DNA of 12,238 nt, from NCBI GenBank assembly GCA_902475025.1, contig CABRXX010000074.1:1-12238 (forward strand), read 5' to 3'. The translations under genes were made by a program, and so were the position numbers. Below the pieces are notes generated by a model. That model did not search any database. It had not been told where the DNA came from and saw only the letters and a program-made list of their open reading frames with translations. The DNA comes from Merdiplasma sp905207905 (GTDB lineage: Bacteria > Bacillota > Clostridia > Lachnospirales > Lachnospiraceae). Shown here in pieces: positions 5,965-12,238 of the stretch (the first letter of the stretch is position 1; every line of letters starts with the position of its first letter).

Positions 5965-7092
5965 TTACTTTATGTAAACTCTGGGAACCCGCTTTCCGAT
6001 ATCACAGACAAATTCATAGGGAAAACGTCCTGATAGTTCGCTTAACCGCTCCACAGGCAGCTCCTCTTCCCCGTCTCTCCCCATCAGAGTTACCTCCTGC
6101 AGCTCCTCTGCCGGAATGTCAGTCACATCCACCATAAACTGATCCATACATACTTTACCGATGATGGGGGCTTTTTTCCCGCCGATAAGCACATACCCTT
6201 TATTGCTTAAGCTTCTGGGGTAACCGTCTCCATACCCTACCGGTATGGTAGCAATCCGAGTCTTTCTGCTGGTGACATAGGTTCCTCCGTAGCTTACCGC
6301 CACATTGGCCTCCACCTCTTTTATGTAAGCGATATGGCTTTTTAATTCCATCACAGGGCGAAGCCTGATTTGATCTTGTCTTACCTCATCCGACGGATAA
6401 ATGCCATAAATAATAATTCCCGGACGAACCATATCCAGATTGGTCTGGGGAAATTCCAGGATGCCGGCGCTGTTAGAACAATGATGAACCGGAATACAGA
6501 TACCCGCTTCCTCTAATTTTCTGCAAAATTCCTGATACCGCTGAAACTGAATGTGCGTAAAGCTTTTATCCTCCTCGTCCGCTCTGGCAAAATGGGTAAA
6601 CAAGCCCTCCGCTTCAATCCCCGGCAGTTTTAGGATCTTCCGAATTTCCTCCACCGATTCATCGGTATCTGAAAAGCCAATTCGGCTCATCCCCGTATCC
6701 AGGGCAAAATGTACCTTGATTACTTTTCCCAGTTTCCCAGCTGTTTTTGAGAGCTGCTCTGCCATAGACAACTTAAACACCGTAGGGCGAAGATCCAGAT
6801 TGGCAATGGTTTCGTAGTGCTCCGGAAAGGTAAAGCCAAGAATCAGAATCGGTTTTTCGATTCCACCTGCCCGCAGCTCCTGGGCTTCCTCCACTGTGGC
6901 TGTGGCAAATCCCCAGATAGCATTTTCAGGCTCCATACGTTTTGCGATGGGGACAGCACCATGTCCGTATCCGTCTGTTTTTACCACTGCCACCATTTTT
7001 GTGCCGTCCTTTACTGCTGCCTTTATCTGCCGAAAATTTTCTTCCAGCGCATCCAGATGAATGGCTGCGTATACTCTGCTGTGTGTTTCCAT
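5965..7092 (-). CDS. alr: Alanine racemase
   Basis: PLP-dependent enzyme interconverting L- and D-alanine, supplying D-Ala for peptidoglycan; cytoplasmic homodimer. The 375-residue length is normal. The PLP lysine is Lys38 in VVKTDGYGHGA. Arg137 lies in the DTGMSRIGF motif. The second catalytic base is Tyr268 in VSYGGTY, and GYGDGYPR (286-293) and CMDQFMVDVTD (315-325) are the usual C-terminal domain blocks. All expected active-site residues are present. The ATG follows the nnr stop codon by one base, with GGAGGA across the end of nnr, so the two are translationally coupled. Confidence 0.97.
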   Translation of the reverse strand: METHSRVYAAIHLDALEENFRQIKAAVKDGTKMVAVVKTDGYGHGAVPIAKRMEPENAIWGFATATVEEAQELRAGGIEKPILILGFTFPEHYETIANLDLRPTVFKLSMAEQLSKTAGKLGKVIKVHFALDTGMSRIGFSDTDESVEEIRKILKLPGIEAEGLFTHFARADEEDKSFTHIQFQRYQEFCRKLEEAGICIPVHHCSNSAGILEFPQTNLDMVRPGIIIYGIYPSDEVRQDQIRLRPVMELKSHIAYIKEVEANVAVSYGGTYVTSRKTRIATIPVGYGDGYPRSLSNKGYVLIGGKKAPIIGKVCMDQFMVDVTDIPAEELQEVTLMGRDGEEELPVERLSELSGRFPYEFVCDIGKRVPRVYIK

Positions 7093-7093
7093 G

Positions 7094-8581
7094 CTAATCC
7101 TCCAGTTTTCCTAGAACTTCTGATATTCCATTCACAATATCCCCTGCGGTCATGCTGCGGGAACCAAGGCTGTCTTTTGCCGCATCCCCAGCCAGACCAT
7201 GAAGATATACGCCCAGACAGGATGCCTCAAAGGGTTCCAGTCCCTGGGCCAGAAGACTGGTAATGATGCCTGTAAGCACATCCCCGGAACCGCCCACAGC
7301 CATACCTTCATTTCCCGAAGTATTGATATACTGCTTTTTTCCATCGGAAACAAGGGTTCTGGCATCCTTGAGCACGCACACCAGATGATAGCGCTCTGCG
7401 TAGGATCCCGCACTTTTCTGAAAGTGTCCTAAAATTTCTTTCACTTCGCTTTTCTGAAGTCTGGCCATCTCACCCGGATGCGGAGTGACAATGATCTTTG
7501 CTTCTGTGTTTGACAGATACTCCGGACATTCAGAAAGAATATTCAGCCCATCAGCATCCACCAAAAGAGGTCCTTTCCATAACAGCAGAACTTTCTTTAA
7601 AAGCTCTCGAGCCTCTTGAGACTTGCCAAGTCCCGGCCCAATTCCCACTGCATCCGCCCATGGAAGCCGTGTCTCCAATGCCTGTTCCTGATCCCAGGAA
7701 GCAAACACCGCTTCCGGCAGATTCGTCTGAATGGGAACTCTGCTGCTCTCCGCTGCCAGCACCTGCACCAGGCCGCAGCCAGTTCGGTAGGCTGCCTTTG
7801 CCGATAGGAGCGCCGCTCCAGCCATATTCTCTCCGCCGCCGATGATCAGCACCCTCCCATAAGTTCCTTTATTGGCCCTTGGTTTTCTCACTGGCAGCCT
7901 GGATAAATCCCCCTTGTCATAAGTAAAGGTATCCCCATCTTCGCAGTAAACGCCAATATCCTTCACCTTAAGTTTTCCGCAAAGCTCTGCTCCGGGATAC
8001 AAAAGCGCGCCAATTTTGGGATAAGCAAAACAGACGGTGACAGACACACGAAGCGCACAGCCCAATATTTCCCCTGTGTCTGCGCTGATACCGGAAGGCA
8101 AATCCACGGCCACCACAGGCCGGCCTGATTCATTAACCCGATGGATTGCTTCCGCATAGGCGCCTTCCACAGGCCGGCTAAGACCGATACCCAAAAGTGC
8201 GTCCACTATTATAGTATATTCATCCGGTTCGGGATTTCTGCAAAAAATCCCCCCATAATTTTCATAAATTTCCTTTTGCAGGGCAGTTTCTTGTGTGAGA
8301 GAACTCTCCTTCCCCACAAACCATACTTCTGTATGGATACCATCCAGCATGAGAAGCCTGGCGGCGGCGAAACCGTCACCCCCATTGTTTCCGGAGCCGC
8401 AAAGAACCAACACTCTGATCTGGGGAGCCCTGCTTCCTTCCCTCTTTTGCAAACATCTCTTCACTTCCCTGACAACTGCCTGAGCTGCCCGCTCCATCAA
8501 AACCATGGAAGGGATGCCTTTCTCATTTATAGTGGCACTGTCCCATTGCTTCATTTCTATGCTGTTTAACACATACTTCAT
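7094..8581 (-). CDS. nnr: Bifunctional NAD(P)H-hydrate epimerase / ADP-dependent NAD(P)H-hydrate dehydratase
   Basis: Repair enzyme for damaged NADH and NADPH. The N-terminal YjeF_N domain (about 1-215) epimerises the R and S hydrates, and the C-terminal ribokinase-like domain (about 225-490) dehydrates the S form using ADP. Key blocks are CGSGNNGGDGFAAARLL (61-77), VDALLGIGLSRPVEG (126-140) and VDLPSGISADTG (159-170) in the first domain. In the second they are VLIIGGGENMAGAALL (244-259), VTPHPGEMARL (365-375) and GGSGDVLTGI (430-439) with the catalytic Asp434. The 495-residue length is typical of the fused bacterial form. It follows rex with one base between the stop and this ATG. A redox sensor next to an NAD(P)H repair enzyme is a sensible pairing. 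Confidence 0.96.
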   Translation of the reverse strand: MKYVLNSIEMKQWDSATINEKGIPSMVLMERAAQAVVREVKRCLQKREGSRAPQIRVLVLCGSGNNGGDGFAAARLLMLDGIHTEVWFVGKESSLTQETALQKEIYENYGGIFCRNPEPDEYTIIVDALLGIGLSRPVEGAYAEAIHRVNESGRPVVAVDLPSGISADTGEILGCALRVSVTVCFAYPKIGALLYPGAELCGKLKVKDIGVYCEDGDTFTYDKGDLSRLPVRKPRANKGTYGRVLIIGGGENMAGAALLSAKAAYRTGCGLVQVLAAESSRVPIQTNLPEAVFASWDQEQALETRLPWADAVGIGPGLGKSQEARELLKKVLLLWKGPLLVDADGLNILSECPEYLSNTEAKIIVTPHPGEMARLQKSEVKEILGHFQKSAGSYAERYHLVCVLKDARTLVSDGKKQYINTSGNEGMAVGGSGDVLTGIITSLLAQGLEPFEASCLGVYLHGLAGDAAKDSLGSRSMTAGDIVNGISEVLGKLED

Positions 8582-8582
8582 A

Positions 8583-9230
8583 TTATTCTACTTCCTGCTC
8601 CTTGTTCCTGTGATTCAGCCTGTAAGAAAGCTGCATCAGGCTCTCAGACAAATGGACATGCTCAACAATCACATCCTTTGGAAGATGCAGATCCGTATGG
8701 GCAAAATTCCAGAACGCAGTCACACCATTCTCCACCAGTACTGGGGCCACCTGCTCAGCACCTGCTGCAGGCAGCGTCAGCGCCGCAATATCTACCTGGT
8801 TTTCTTTTAAAAAATGCTCCAGTTCATCAATCATCAGGATAGGAATCCCCCGGACGGATACCCCGGAAAGCCTGGGATTCACATCAAATATCCCGATAAC
8901 CCGAAAACCTCTCTTCTCAAATTTCACATAATGCGCCAATGCCTGGCCTAAATTTCCTCCACCTACAATAATCATATTGTAGGTTTTATCCAGGCCCAAA
9001 ATCTTTCCGATCTCTGTGTAAAGATATTTTACATTATATCCATATCCCTGCTGCCCAAAACCACCAAAATTGTTTAAATCCTGGCGGATCTGGCTGGCAG
9101 TCACATTCATCTGACTGCTAAGATCATTGGAAGAAATCCGTTCCACCTTATTCTCCAACAGCCCTCCCAGATATCGGTAATACCGGGGAAGCCGCTTTAC
9201 AACGGCTTTTGAAATCGCTCTCTCTTCCAT
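8583..9230 (-). CDS. rex: Redox-sensing transcriptional repressor Rex
   Basis: A 215-residue dimeric repressor that binds DNA when NADH is low and releases it when the NADH/NAD+ ratio rises, controlling fermentation and anaerobic metabolism genes. An N-terminal winged helix (about 1-80) has the family blocks RLPRYYRYLGGL, ISSNDLSSQMNVTASQIRQDL and FGGFGQQGYGY. The C-terminal Rossmann domain has VGGGNLGQAL (89-98) for NADH binding, and the FDVNPRLSG and GIPILMIDEL segments follow. The start is fixed by GGGAGGGG about 6 nt before the ATG. It is first in the rex-nnr-alr-mazF unit and divergent from the ABC-F gene. Confidence 0.97.
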   Translation of the reverse strand: MEERAISKAVVKRLPRYYRYLGGLLENKVERISSNDLSSQMNVTASQIRQDLNNFGGFGQQGYGYNVKYLYTEIGKILGLDKTYNMIIVGGGNLGQALAHYVKFEKRGFRVIGIFDVNPRLSGVSVRGIPILMIDELEHFLKENQVDIAALTLPAAGAEQVAPVLVENGVTAFWNFAHTDLHLPKDVIVEHVHLSESLMQLSYRLNHRNKEQEVE

Positions 9231-9290
9231 ATTCCCCTCCCACTTCTGTTTAGTTTCTGCAAACGCTTACTTCCACTTATAATCTATTCT

Positions 9291-9319
9291 ATTATAATAT
9301 TCTGTTAAAAAACTGTCAA
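9291..9319 (-). promoter_or_regulatory. Consensus promoter of the rex operon
   Basis: TTGACA (9319-9314), a 17-nt spacer and TATAAT (9296-9291): both hexamers match the sigma-A consensus exactly. Transcription would start near 9284, about 53 nt before the rex ATG. Such a perfect promoter implies strong expression unless repressed, and a Rex-like site overlaps its -35 box. Confidence 0.92.
9302..9319 (-). promoter_or_regulatory. Possible Rex operator overlapping the rex -35 box
   Basis: TTGACAGTTTTTTAACAG has the 7-4-7 layout of Rex sites. Against a TTGTTAA-N4-TTAACAA-type consensus it matches 10 of 14 defined positions: 6 of 7 in the right half and 4 of 7 in the left. Part of the left-half match is simply the -35 box. 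Autoregulation of rex is plausible but unproven. Confidence 0.35.
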
Positions 9320-9348
9320 TGCAAGAAGCGCCAATCTTGAAAATCCAG

Positions 9349-9376
9349 TTGTTTTTTATAATATTTCCATTATAAT
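9349..9376 (+). promoter_or_regulatory. Promoter of the ABC-F gene
   Basis: TTGTTT (9349-9354), a 16-nt spacer and TATAAT (9371-9376) lie on the plus strand. The -10 is perfect and the -35 fair. Transcription would begin near 9383, giving a leader of about 100 nt before the ABC-F ATG. It is back to back with the rex promoter, their -35 boxes about 30 bases apart. Confidence 0.65.
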
Positions 9377-9380
9377 GGAA
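9365..9380. promoter_or_regulatory. Perfect 16-bp palindrome on the ABC-F -10 box (candidate operator)
   Basis: TTCCATTATAATGGAA is its own reverse complement over all 16 bases and contains the -10 hexamer. A dimeric regulator bound here would block polymerase. The regulator is not identified, and the site does not resemble a Rex box. Confidence 0.5.
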
Positions 9381-9388
9381 GAAGCACC

Positions 9389-9508
9389 ATGCAGACAGAA
9401 AAAAGCATGAGTCAGAAAAACTGCAGAGAAACCTGCAAAAGCAATACGACAAAGAAAGAATGGCAAAGGATGAAAAAGACCTATGATATTATCATGTCAG
9501 GATATTAA
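9389..9508 (+). CDS. Short leader ORF (39 codons) overlapping the ABC-F start, doubtful
   Basis: The ATG at 9389 opens a 39-codon frame rich in Lys, Thr, Ser and Gln with two Cys. It ends at a TAA inside the ABC-F coding region, in a different frame. A GGAAG lies 7 nt upstream, but it would fall at or before the predicted transcript start, so translation would need a nearly leaderless mRNA. Several antibiotic-resistance ABC-F genes are controlled by leader peptides, which makes the ORF worth noting. Its base composition is not clearly coding. Confidence 0.25.
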   Translation: MQTEKSMSQKNCRETCKSNTTKKEWQRMKKTYDIIMSGY

Positions 9509-11399
9509 TAAAGCGTTCGGAACCAATGAAATTCTATGCAATGCGTCTTTCCATATTGAGGATCATGAAAAGGCCGCCATTGTGGGAGTCAACGGAGCCG
9601 GAAAATCAACCTTATTAAAAATCATTATAGGAGAACTGACTGCAGACAGCGGGGAAGTGATCATTTCAAAAGGAAAAACCTTAGGCTACCTAGCTCAGCA
9701 GAACATGCTCACCGGACATCACACCATCCATGAGGAACTGACAGAGGCCAAGCGGGATGTGATTGAAATGGAAGAAAAAATGCGTCGCCTGGAGCTTCAG
9801 ATGAGAAGCCTTTCCGGCGAAGCTCTGGAAGCGCTGATGGATCAGTATCACCGGATCTCCACTGCTTTTGAACAGCAAAACGGATACAGCTACCAAAGCG
9901 AAATTACCGGTGTGTTAAAGGGACTTGGCTTTACAGAAGATGATTTTTCCAAACAGGTGGATACGCTCTCCGGCGGACAAAAAACCAGGGTGGCCCTGGG
10001 CAAGCTGCTTTTGTCCAATCCGGACATTATCCTTCTGGATGAGCCTACCAACCATCTGGACTTAAACTCCATCGCCTGGCTGGAAACCTATCTGATGAAT
10101 TATAAGGGCGCTGTGATCATCGTCTCCCATGACCGGTATTTTCTTAACCGCGTAGTGACCAAGGTCATTGAAATCGACCAGGGAAAGGTGATGTCTTTCT
10201 CCGGAAACTACTCCGCCTATGCAGAAAAGAAAAAACAGATCCGGGAAATCCAGCGGAAAGCCTACTTCAATCAGCAGCAGGAAATCAAACACCAGGAGGA
10301 GGTCATCGCCAAGCTGCGTTCCTTTAACCGGGAAAAATCCATCCGCCGGGCAGAAAGCCGAGAAAAAATGCTGGAAAAAATGGAGGTTCTGGAAAAACCG
10401 GTGGAACAGGATGTGGAAATCCGCCTCACCCTGGAGCCAAAGATCACCAGCGGAAATGATGTGCTTACAGTAGAGGGATTGTCCAAAGCCTACCGGGAAC
10501 CGCTTTTCTCCAATCTGAACTTTCAAATCCAGCGTGGGGAAAAGGTGGCCATCATCGGAGACAACGGGACTGGAAAAACCACGCTCCTGAAGATCATCAA
10601 TCAGCTGACAGAAGCGGATGCAGGCACCATCACCCTAGGCACAAAGGTACACATCGGTTACTATGATCAGGAGCATCAGATACTTCACCAGGATAAAACT
10701 CTGTTTGACGAGCTTTCTGATACTTATCCCAATCTGACCAACACAGAGATCCGCAATGTGCTGGCAGCCTTCCTGTTCACCGGCGACGATGTGTTTAAGC
10801 GGATCTCCGATTTAAGTGGAGGGGAACAGGGACGGGTCTCTCTGGCGAAATTAATGCTCTCCCAGGCCAATTTTCTCATTCTGGACGAGCCCACCAACCA
10901 TCTGGACATTGTATCCAAGGAGATCCTGGAGGATGCAGTCAACCAGTACACCGGAACCGTGCTCTACGTCTCCCATGACCGTTACTTTATCAATCAGACT
11001 GCTACCAGGATTCTGGATTTGAAAAACAACACGCTGGTGAATTATATTGGAAATTATGACTACTACCTGGAGAAAAATGAAGAGCTGACCAGAATCTATG
11101 CGCCGGAGCAGTCAACAGAAACTCCTTCCCTCTCATCTGCCGCTTCCGGCACAGCCAAGGAGGACTGGGCAAAAAAGAAGGAAGAACAGGCCAGGGAACG
11201 GAAACGCCAAAATGATTTGAAAAAAACGGAGGAGAAAATTGCCAGTCTGGAAGCGCGGGACAAAGAAATCGACGCCCTGTTGGAAAAAGAGGAGATTTTC
11301 ACAAATCTGGAGGAATGTACCCGTCTCACCTCGGAAAAAGCCAGCCTGTCTAAAGAACTGGAGGAACTGTATGAAGTGTGGGGAGAGTTGGCAGAATAA
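9483..11399 (+). CDS. ABC-F family ribosome-associated ATPase (YdiF-like)
   Basis: A 638-residue soluble protein with two ABC domains and no membrane segment. ABC-F proteins bind the ribosomal E site and relieve stalling or protect against certain antibiotics. ABC1: Walker A GVNGAGKST (35-43), signature LSGGQ (162-166), Walker B LLDEPTNHLD (from 184) with Glu187. The helical linker (P-site tRNA interaction motif region) spans about 243-310 and is rich in Lys, Arg, Glu and Gln. ABC2: Walker A GDNGTGKTT (359-367), LSGGEQG (444-450), LILDEPTNHLD (from 465) with Glu469. A low-complexity spacer at about 543-560 leads to a charged coiled coil at 560-638, as in YdiF-type members. A YdiF homologue near rex is also seen in Bacillus. 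A weak AAAGGA sits 12 nt before the ATG. Sequence alone does not separate a housekeeping factor from a resistance factor; the linker is not unusually long, which favours housekeeping. Confidence 0.93.
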   Translation: MILSCQDINKAFGTNEILCNASFHIEDHEKAAIVGVNGAGKSTLLKIIIGELTADSGEVIISKGKTLGYLAQQNMLTGHHTIHEELTEAKRDVIEMEEKMRRLELQMRSLSGEALEALMDQYHRISTAFEQQNGYSYQSEITGVLKGLGFTEDDFSKQVDTLSGGQKTRVALGKLLLSNPDIILLDEPTNHLDLNSIAWLETYLMNYKGAVIIVSHDRYFLNRVVTKVIEIDQGKVMSFSGNYSAYAEKKKQIREIQRKAYFNQQQEIKHQEEVIAKLRSFNREKSIRRAESREKMLEKMEVLEKPVEQDVEIRLTLEPKITSGNDVLTVEGLSKAYREPLFSNLNFQIQRGEKVAIIGDNGTGKTTLLKIINQLTEADAGTITLGTKVHIGYYDQEHQILHQDKTLFDELSDTYPNLTNTEIRNVLAAFLFTGDDVFKRISDLSGGEQGRVSLAKLMLSQANFLILDEPTNHLDIVSKEILEDAVNQYTGTVLYVSHDRYFINQTATRILDLKNNTLVNYIGNYDYYLEKNEELTRIYAPEQSTETPSLSSAASGTAKEDWAKKKEEQARERKRQNDLKKTEEKIASLEARDKEIDALLEKEEIFTNLEECTRLTSEKASLSKELEELYEVWGELAE

Positions 11400-11449
11400 T
11401 TGCTCTCTTTCACAATCAATATGTTTTATATTTTTATTTTATAAACCCA

Positions 11450-11478
11450 TTGACTTCTTTGTCTTTTCCAGATATAAT
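11450..11478 (+). promoter_or_regulatory. Promoter of the repeat-protein gene
   Basis: TTGACT (11450-11455), a 17-nt spacer and TATAAT (11473-11478), nearly full consensus. Transcription would start near 11485, leaving a leader of about 125 nt before the ATG at 11611. The gene therefore has its own strong promoter and is not simply a tail of the ABC-F unit, although no clear terminator separates the two. Confidence 0.82.
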
Positions 11479-11515
11479 AATCAAAAGAAAGATCACATTC
11501 TATTGATAGATTTTT

Positions 11516-11550
11516 CGGTTAAATCTGTATCGATACCGTATCTGTAACCG
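11516..11550 (+). other. Hairpin-forming leader of the repeat-protein gene
   Basis: CGGTTA (11516-11521) pairs with TAACCG (11545-11550). The 23-nt loop contains the palindrome GTATCGATAC (11527-11536) and an overlapping inverted repeat GATACCGTATC (11532-11542); ATCTGTA occurs twice. The segment could fold in the mRNA or bind a dimeric protein. There is no U-run, so it is not a terminator. Confidence 0.4.
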
Positions 11551-11610
11551 GCGAGTTGACGGCCAACAGCAGAATCTGACTGAATAAGATCATATGAGGA
11601 GGAAGGAACT

Positions 11611-12075
11611 ATGACAAATAATGAATTATTGCTTGCCATATCTGATCTAATGGATAAAAAACTGGAAGTAAATTCCAGATATCTGGAAAATAAAATCACT
11701 GAAAATTTGGAAAGCAAGATCGCTGAAAATTCAAAAATTCTGGAAGATAAAATAACACATATCACATTATCCATTGAAAATAATATCCTGCCCCGGCTGC
11801 AAAGTATGGAATTGTCCATTGAAAATGATATCCTGCCTCGGCTGCAAAGTATGGAATTGTCCATTGAAAATGATATCCTGCCTCGGCTACAAAGTATGGA
11901 ATTATCCATTGAAAATAGCATTCTGCCTCGGCTGCAAAATATAGAATCCTGTTATACAGATACCTATAAAAGATATCAAGAAAACAATGAAAAAATGGAA
12001 CTCTTCTTCCAGGATATCAGCTTAATAAAACAGGTGCTCACGGGCCACTCTGAGCGACTGGAAAAATTAGCATAA
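11611..12075 (+). CDS. Unrecognised small repeat protein, probably coiled coil
   Basis: A 154-residue, charged, soluble-looking protein with no signal peptide or membrane span. Residues 1-53 are rich in Leu, Ile, Glu, Lys and Asn (LENKITENLESKIAENSK region) and look helical. Residues 54-113 are four tandem 15-residue units of the form SIENxILPRLQSMEL. Residues 114-154 (CYTDTYKRYQ onward) are a non-repeated amphipathic tail ending ERLEKLA. A 15-residue period with hydrophobic Ile, Ile, Leu, Leu and Met would suit a right-handed coiled coil, though a Pro in every unit would kink the helix. The start is well supported by AGGAGGAAGG about 8 nt upstream, and the gene has its own promoter. It is clearly AT-richer than the neighbouring core genes (one 60-base stretch near 11641 is about 28 percent GC), suggesting acquisition or a fast-evolving accessory gene. 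I do not recognise a function. Confidence 0.75.
   Translation: MTNNELLLAISDLMDKKLEVNSRYLENKITENLESKIAENSKILEDKITHITLSIENNILPRLQSMELSIENDILPRLQSMELSIENDILPRLQSMELSIENSILPRLQNIESCYTDTYKRYQENNEKMELFFQDISLIKQVLTGHSERLEKLA
11770..11949 (+). repeat. Four tandem 45-bp repeats inside the 154-residue protein gene
   Basis: Units at 11770-11814, 11815-11859, 11860-11904 and 11905-11949. Units 1 and 2 differ at 2 of 45 bases, as do units 2 and 3. Unit 4 has diverged more, especially at its end (IES instead of MEL). The repeats keep the reading frame, so copy number can change without a frameshift. Confidence 0.96.
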
Positions 12076-12119
12076 GATCTACACGTTCTTCTTTTCTATC
12101 TATTTTTTATCTGTAGAAC

Positions 12120-12178
12120 AAAAAAGCCATGCTTCGTCCTTTCGTCTTTTAATCATTAAGAGAAAGGGGCATGGCTTT
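12120..12178. terminator. Large terminator-like hairpin after the repeat-protein gene
   Basis: AAAGCCATGC (12123-12132) pairs perfectly with GCATGGCTTT (12169-12178), and further pairing inside (CCTTT with AAAGG, CTTTTA with TAAGAG) makes one long stem. Read on the minus strand it runs into six U's (12125-12120), so it would best stop a minus-strand gene coming from beyond the right edge. Read on the plus strand only three U's follow, then CG. It probably serves both converging transcripts. The last 60 bases after it are AT-rich, with nothing recognisable. Confidence 0.68.
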
Positions 12179-12238
12179 CGTATTAAATATTTGTAATCTT
12201 AAATATTGGTTATTCTTTTTTATTATTTATCTTTTTAT

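Noticed and set aside
9483..11399. ABC-F gene as an acquired antibiotic-resistance determinant
   Set aside because: Its base composition matches the core genes around it, it sits next to rex as YdiF does in Bacillus, and the linker is not noticeably extended. A housekeeping role is more likely.
11421..11446. AT-rich inverted repeat after the ABC-F stop as a terminator
   Set aside because: The stem is only six A-T pairs with a 9-nt loop, too weak to claim.
11493..11921. Antisense 142-codon frame across the repeat gene
   Set aside because: It is the mirror of the tandem repeats (SMDNSILCSRGRI repeated), has no ribosome binding site, and overlaps a better supported gene and its promoter.
11770..11949. 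Regular 45-bp repeats could suggest a CRISPR array or minisatellite
   Set aside because: The units are directly adjacent with no unique spacers, and they keep a reading frame with a good start site. They are coding repeats.

Overview
The window looks like a chromosomal segment of a low- to mid-GC Gram-positive Clostridia, most likely a Lachnospiraceae-type gut anaerobe. This rests on protein style (MazF, Rex, YebC and TepA all resemble Firmicutes forms), gene order (alr followed by a MazF/EndoA toxin; rex divergent from a YdiF-like ABC-F; a ClpP-like TepA close to ftsK), strong GGAGG-type ribosome binding sites and consensus sigma-A promoters. It is core housekeeping sequence, except for an AT-richer repeat-protein gene at the right end. 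No RNA gene, insertion sequence, CRISPR array or phage gene is visible, and no gene-free stretch exceeds 300 bases.

Layout, left to right. Positions 1-9230 are entirely minus-strand, so transcription runs right to left. (a) 9230 to 5532 is one tight operon: rex, nnr, alr, mazF. It is driven by a perfect TTGACA-N17-TATAAT promoter (9291-9319). (b) A second strong promoter (5483-5511) and a highly structured leader of about 160 nt precede a CNNM/CorC-type CBS transporter. Its end is coupled to yebC, followed by a CFI-box protein of unknown function, and the unit ends at a good terminator (2381-2415). (c) tepA, uppP and the start of ftsK follow, with ftsK running off the left edge. (d) On the plus strand, divergent from rex, is an ABC-F ribosome-associated ATPase (9483-11399). 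(e) Next is a free-standing gene for a 154-residue coiled-coil-like protein containing four 15-residue repeats. It has its own promoter and is followed by a large hairpin at 12123-12178.

How the genes may work together. Unit (a) joins a redox (NADH/NAD+) sensor with the enzyme that repairs hydrated NAD(P)H, which is a metabolically sensible pairing. It then continues into D-alanine supply for the wall and an mRNA interferase with no visible antitoxin. Unit (c) is envelope and chromosome housekeeping: recycling of the undecaprenyl carrier, a ClpP-like protease, and the FtsK/SpoIIIE DNA translocase.

The most interesting points are regulatory or unexplained. They are the two-hairpin leader before the CBS transporter, whose only two imperfect pairs are G-U wobbles on the transcribed strand; a perfect 16-bp palindrome on the ABC-F -10 box; an imperfect Rex-like site in rex's own promoter; the MazF without a partner; and the repeat protein with recently duplicated 45-bp units.
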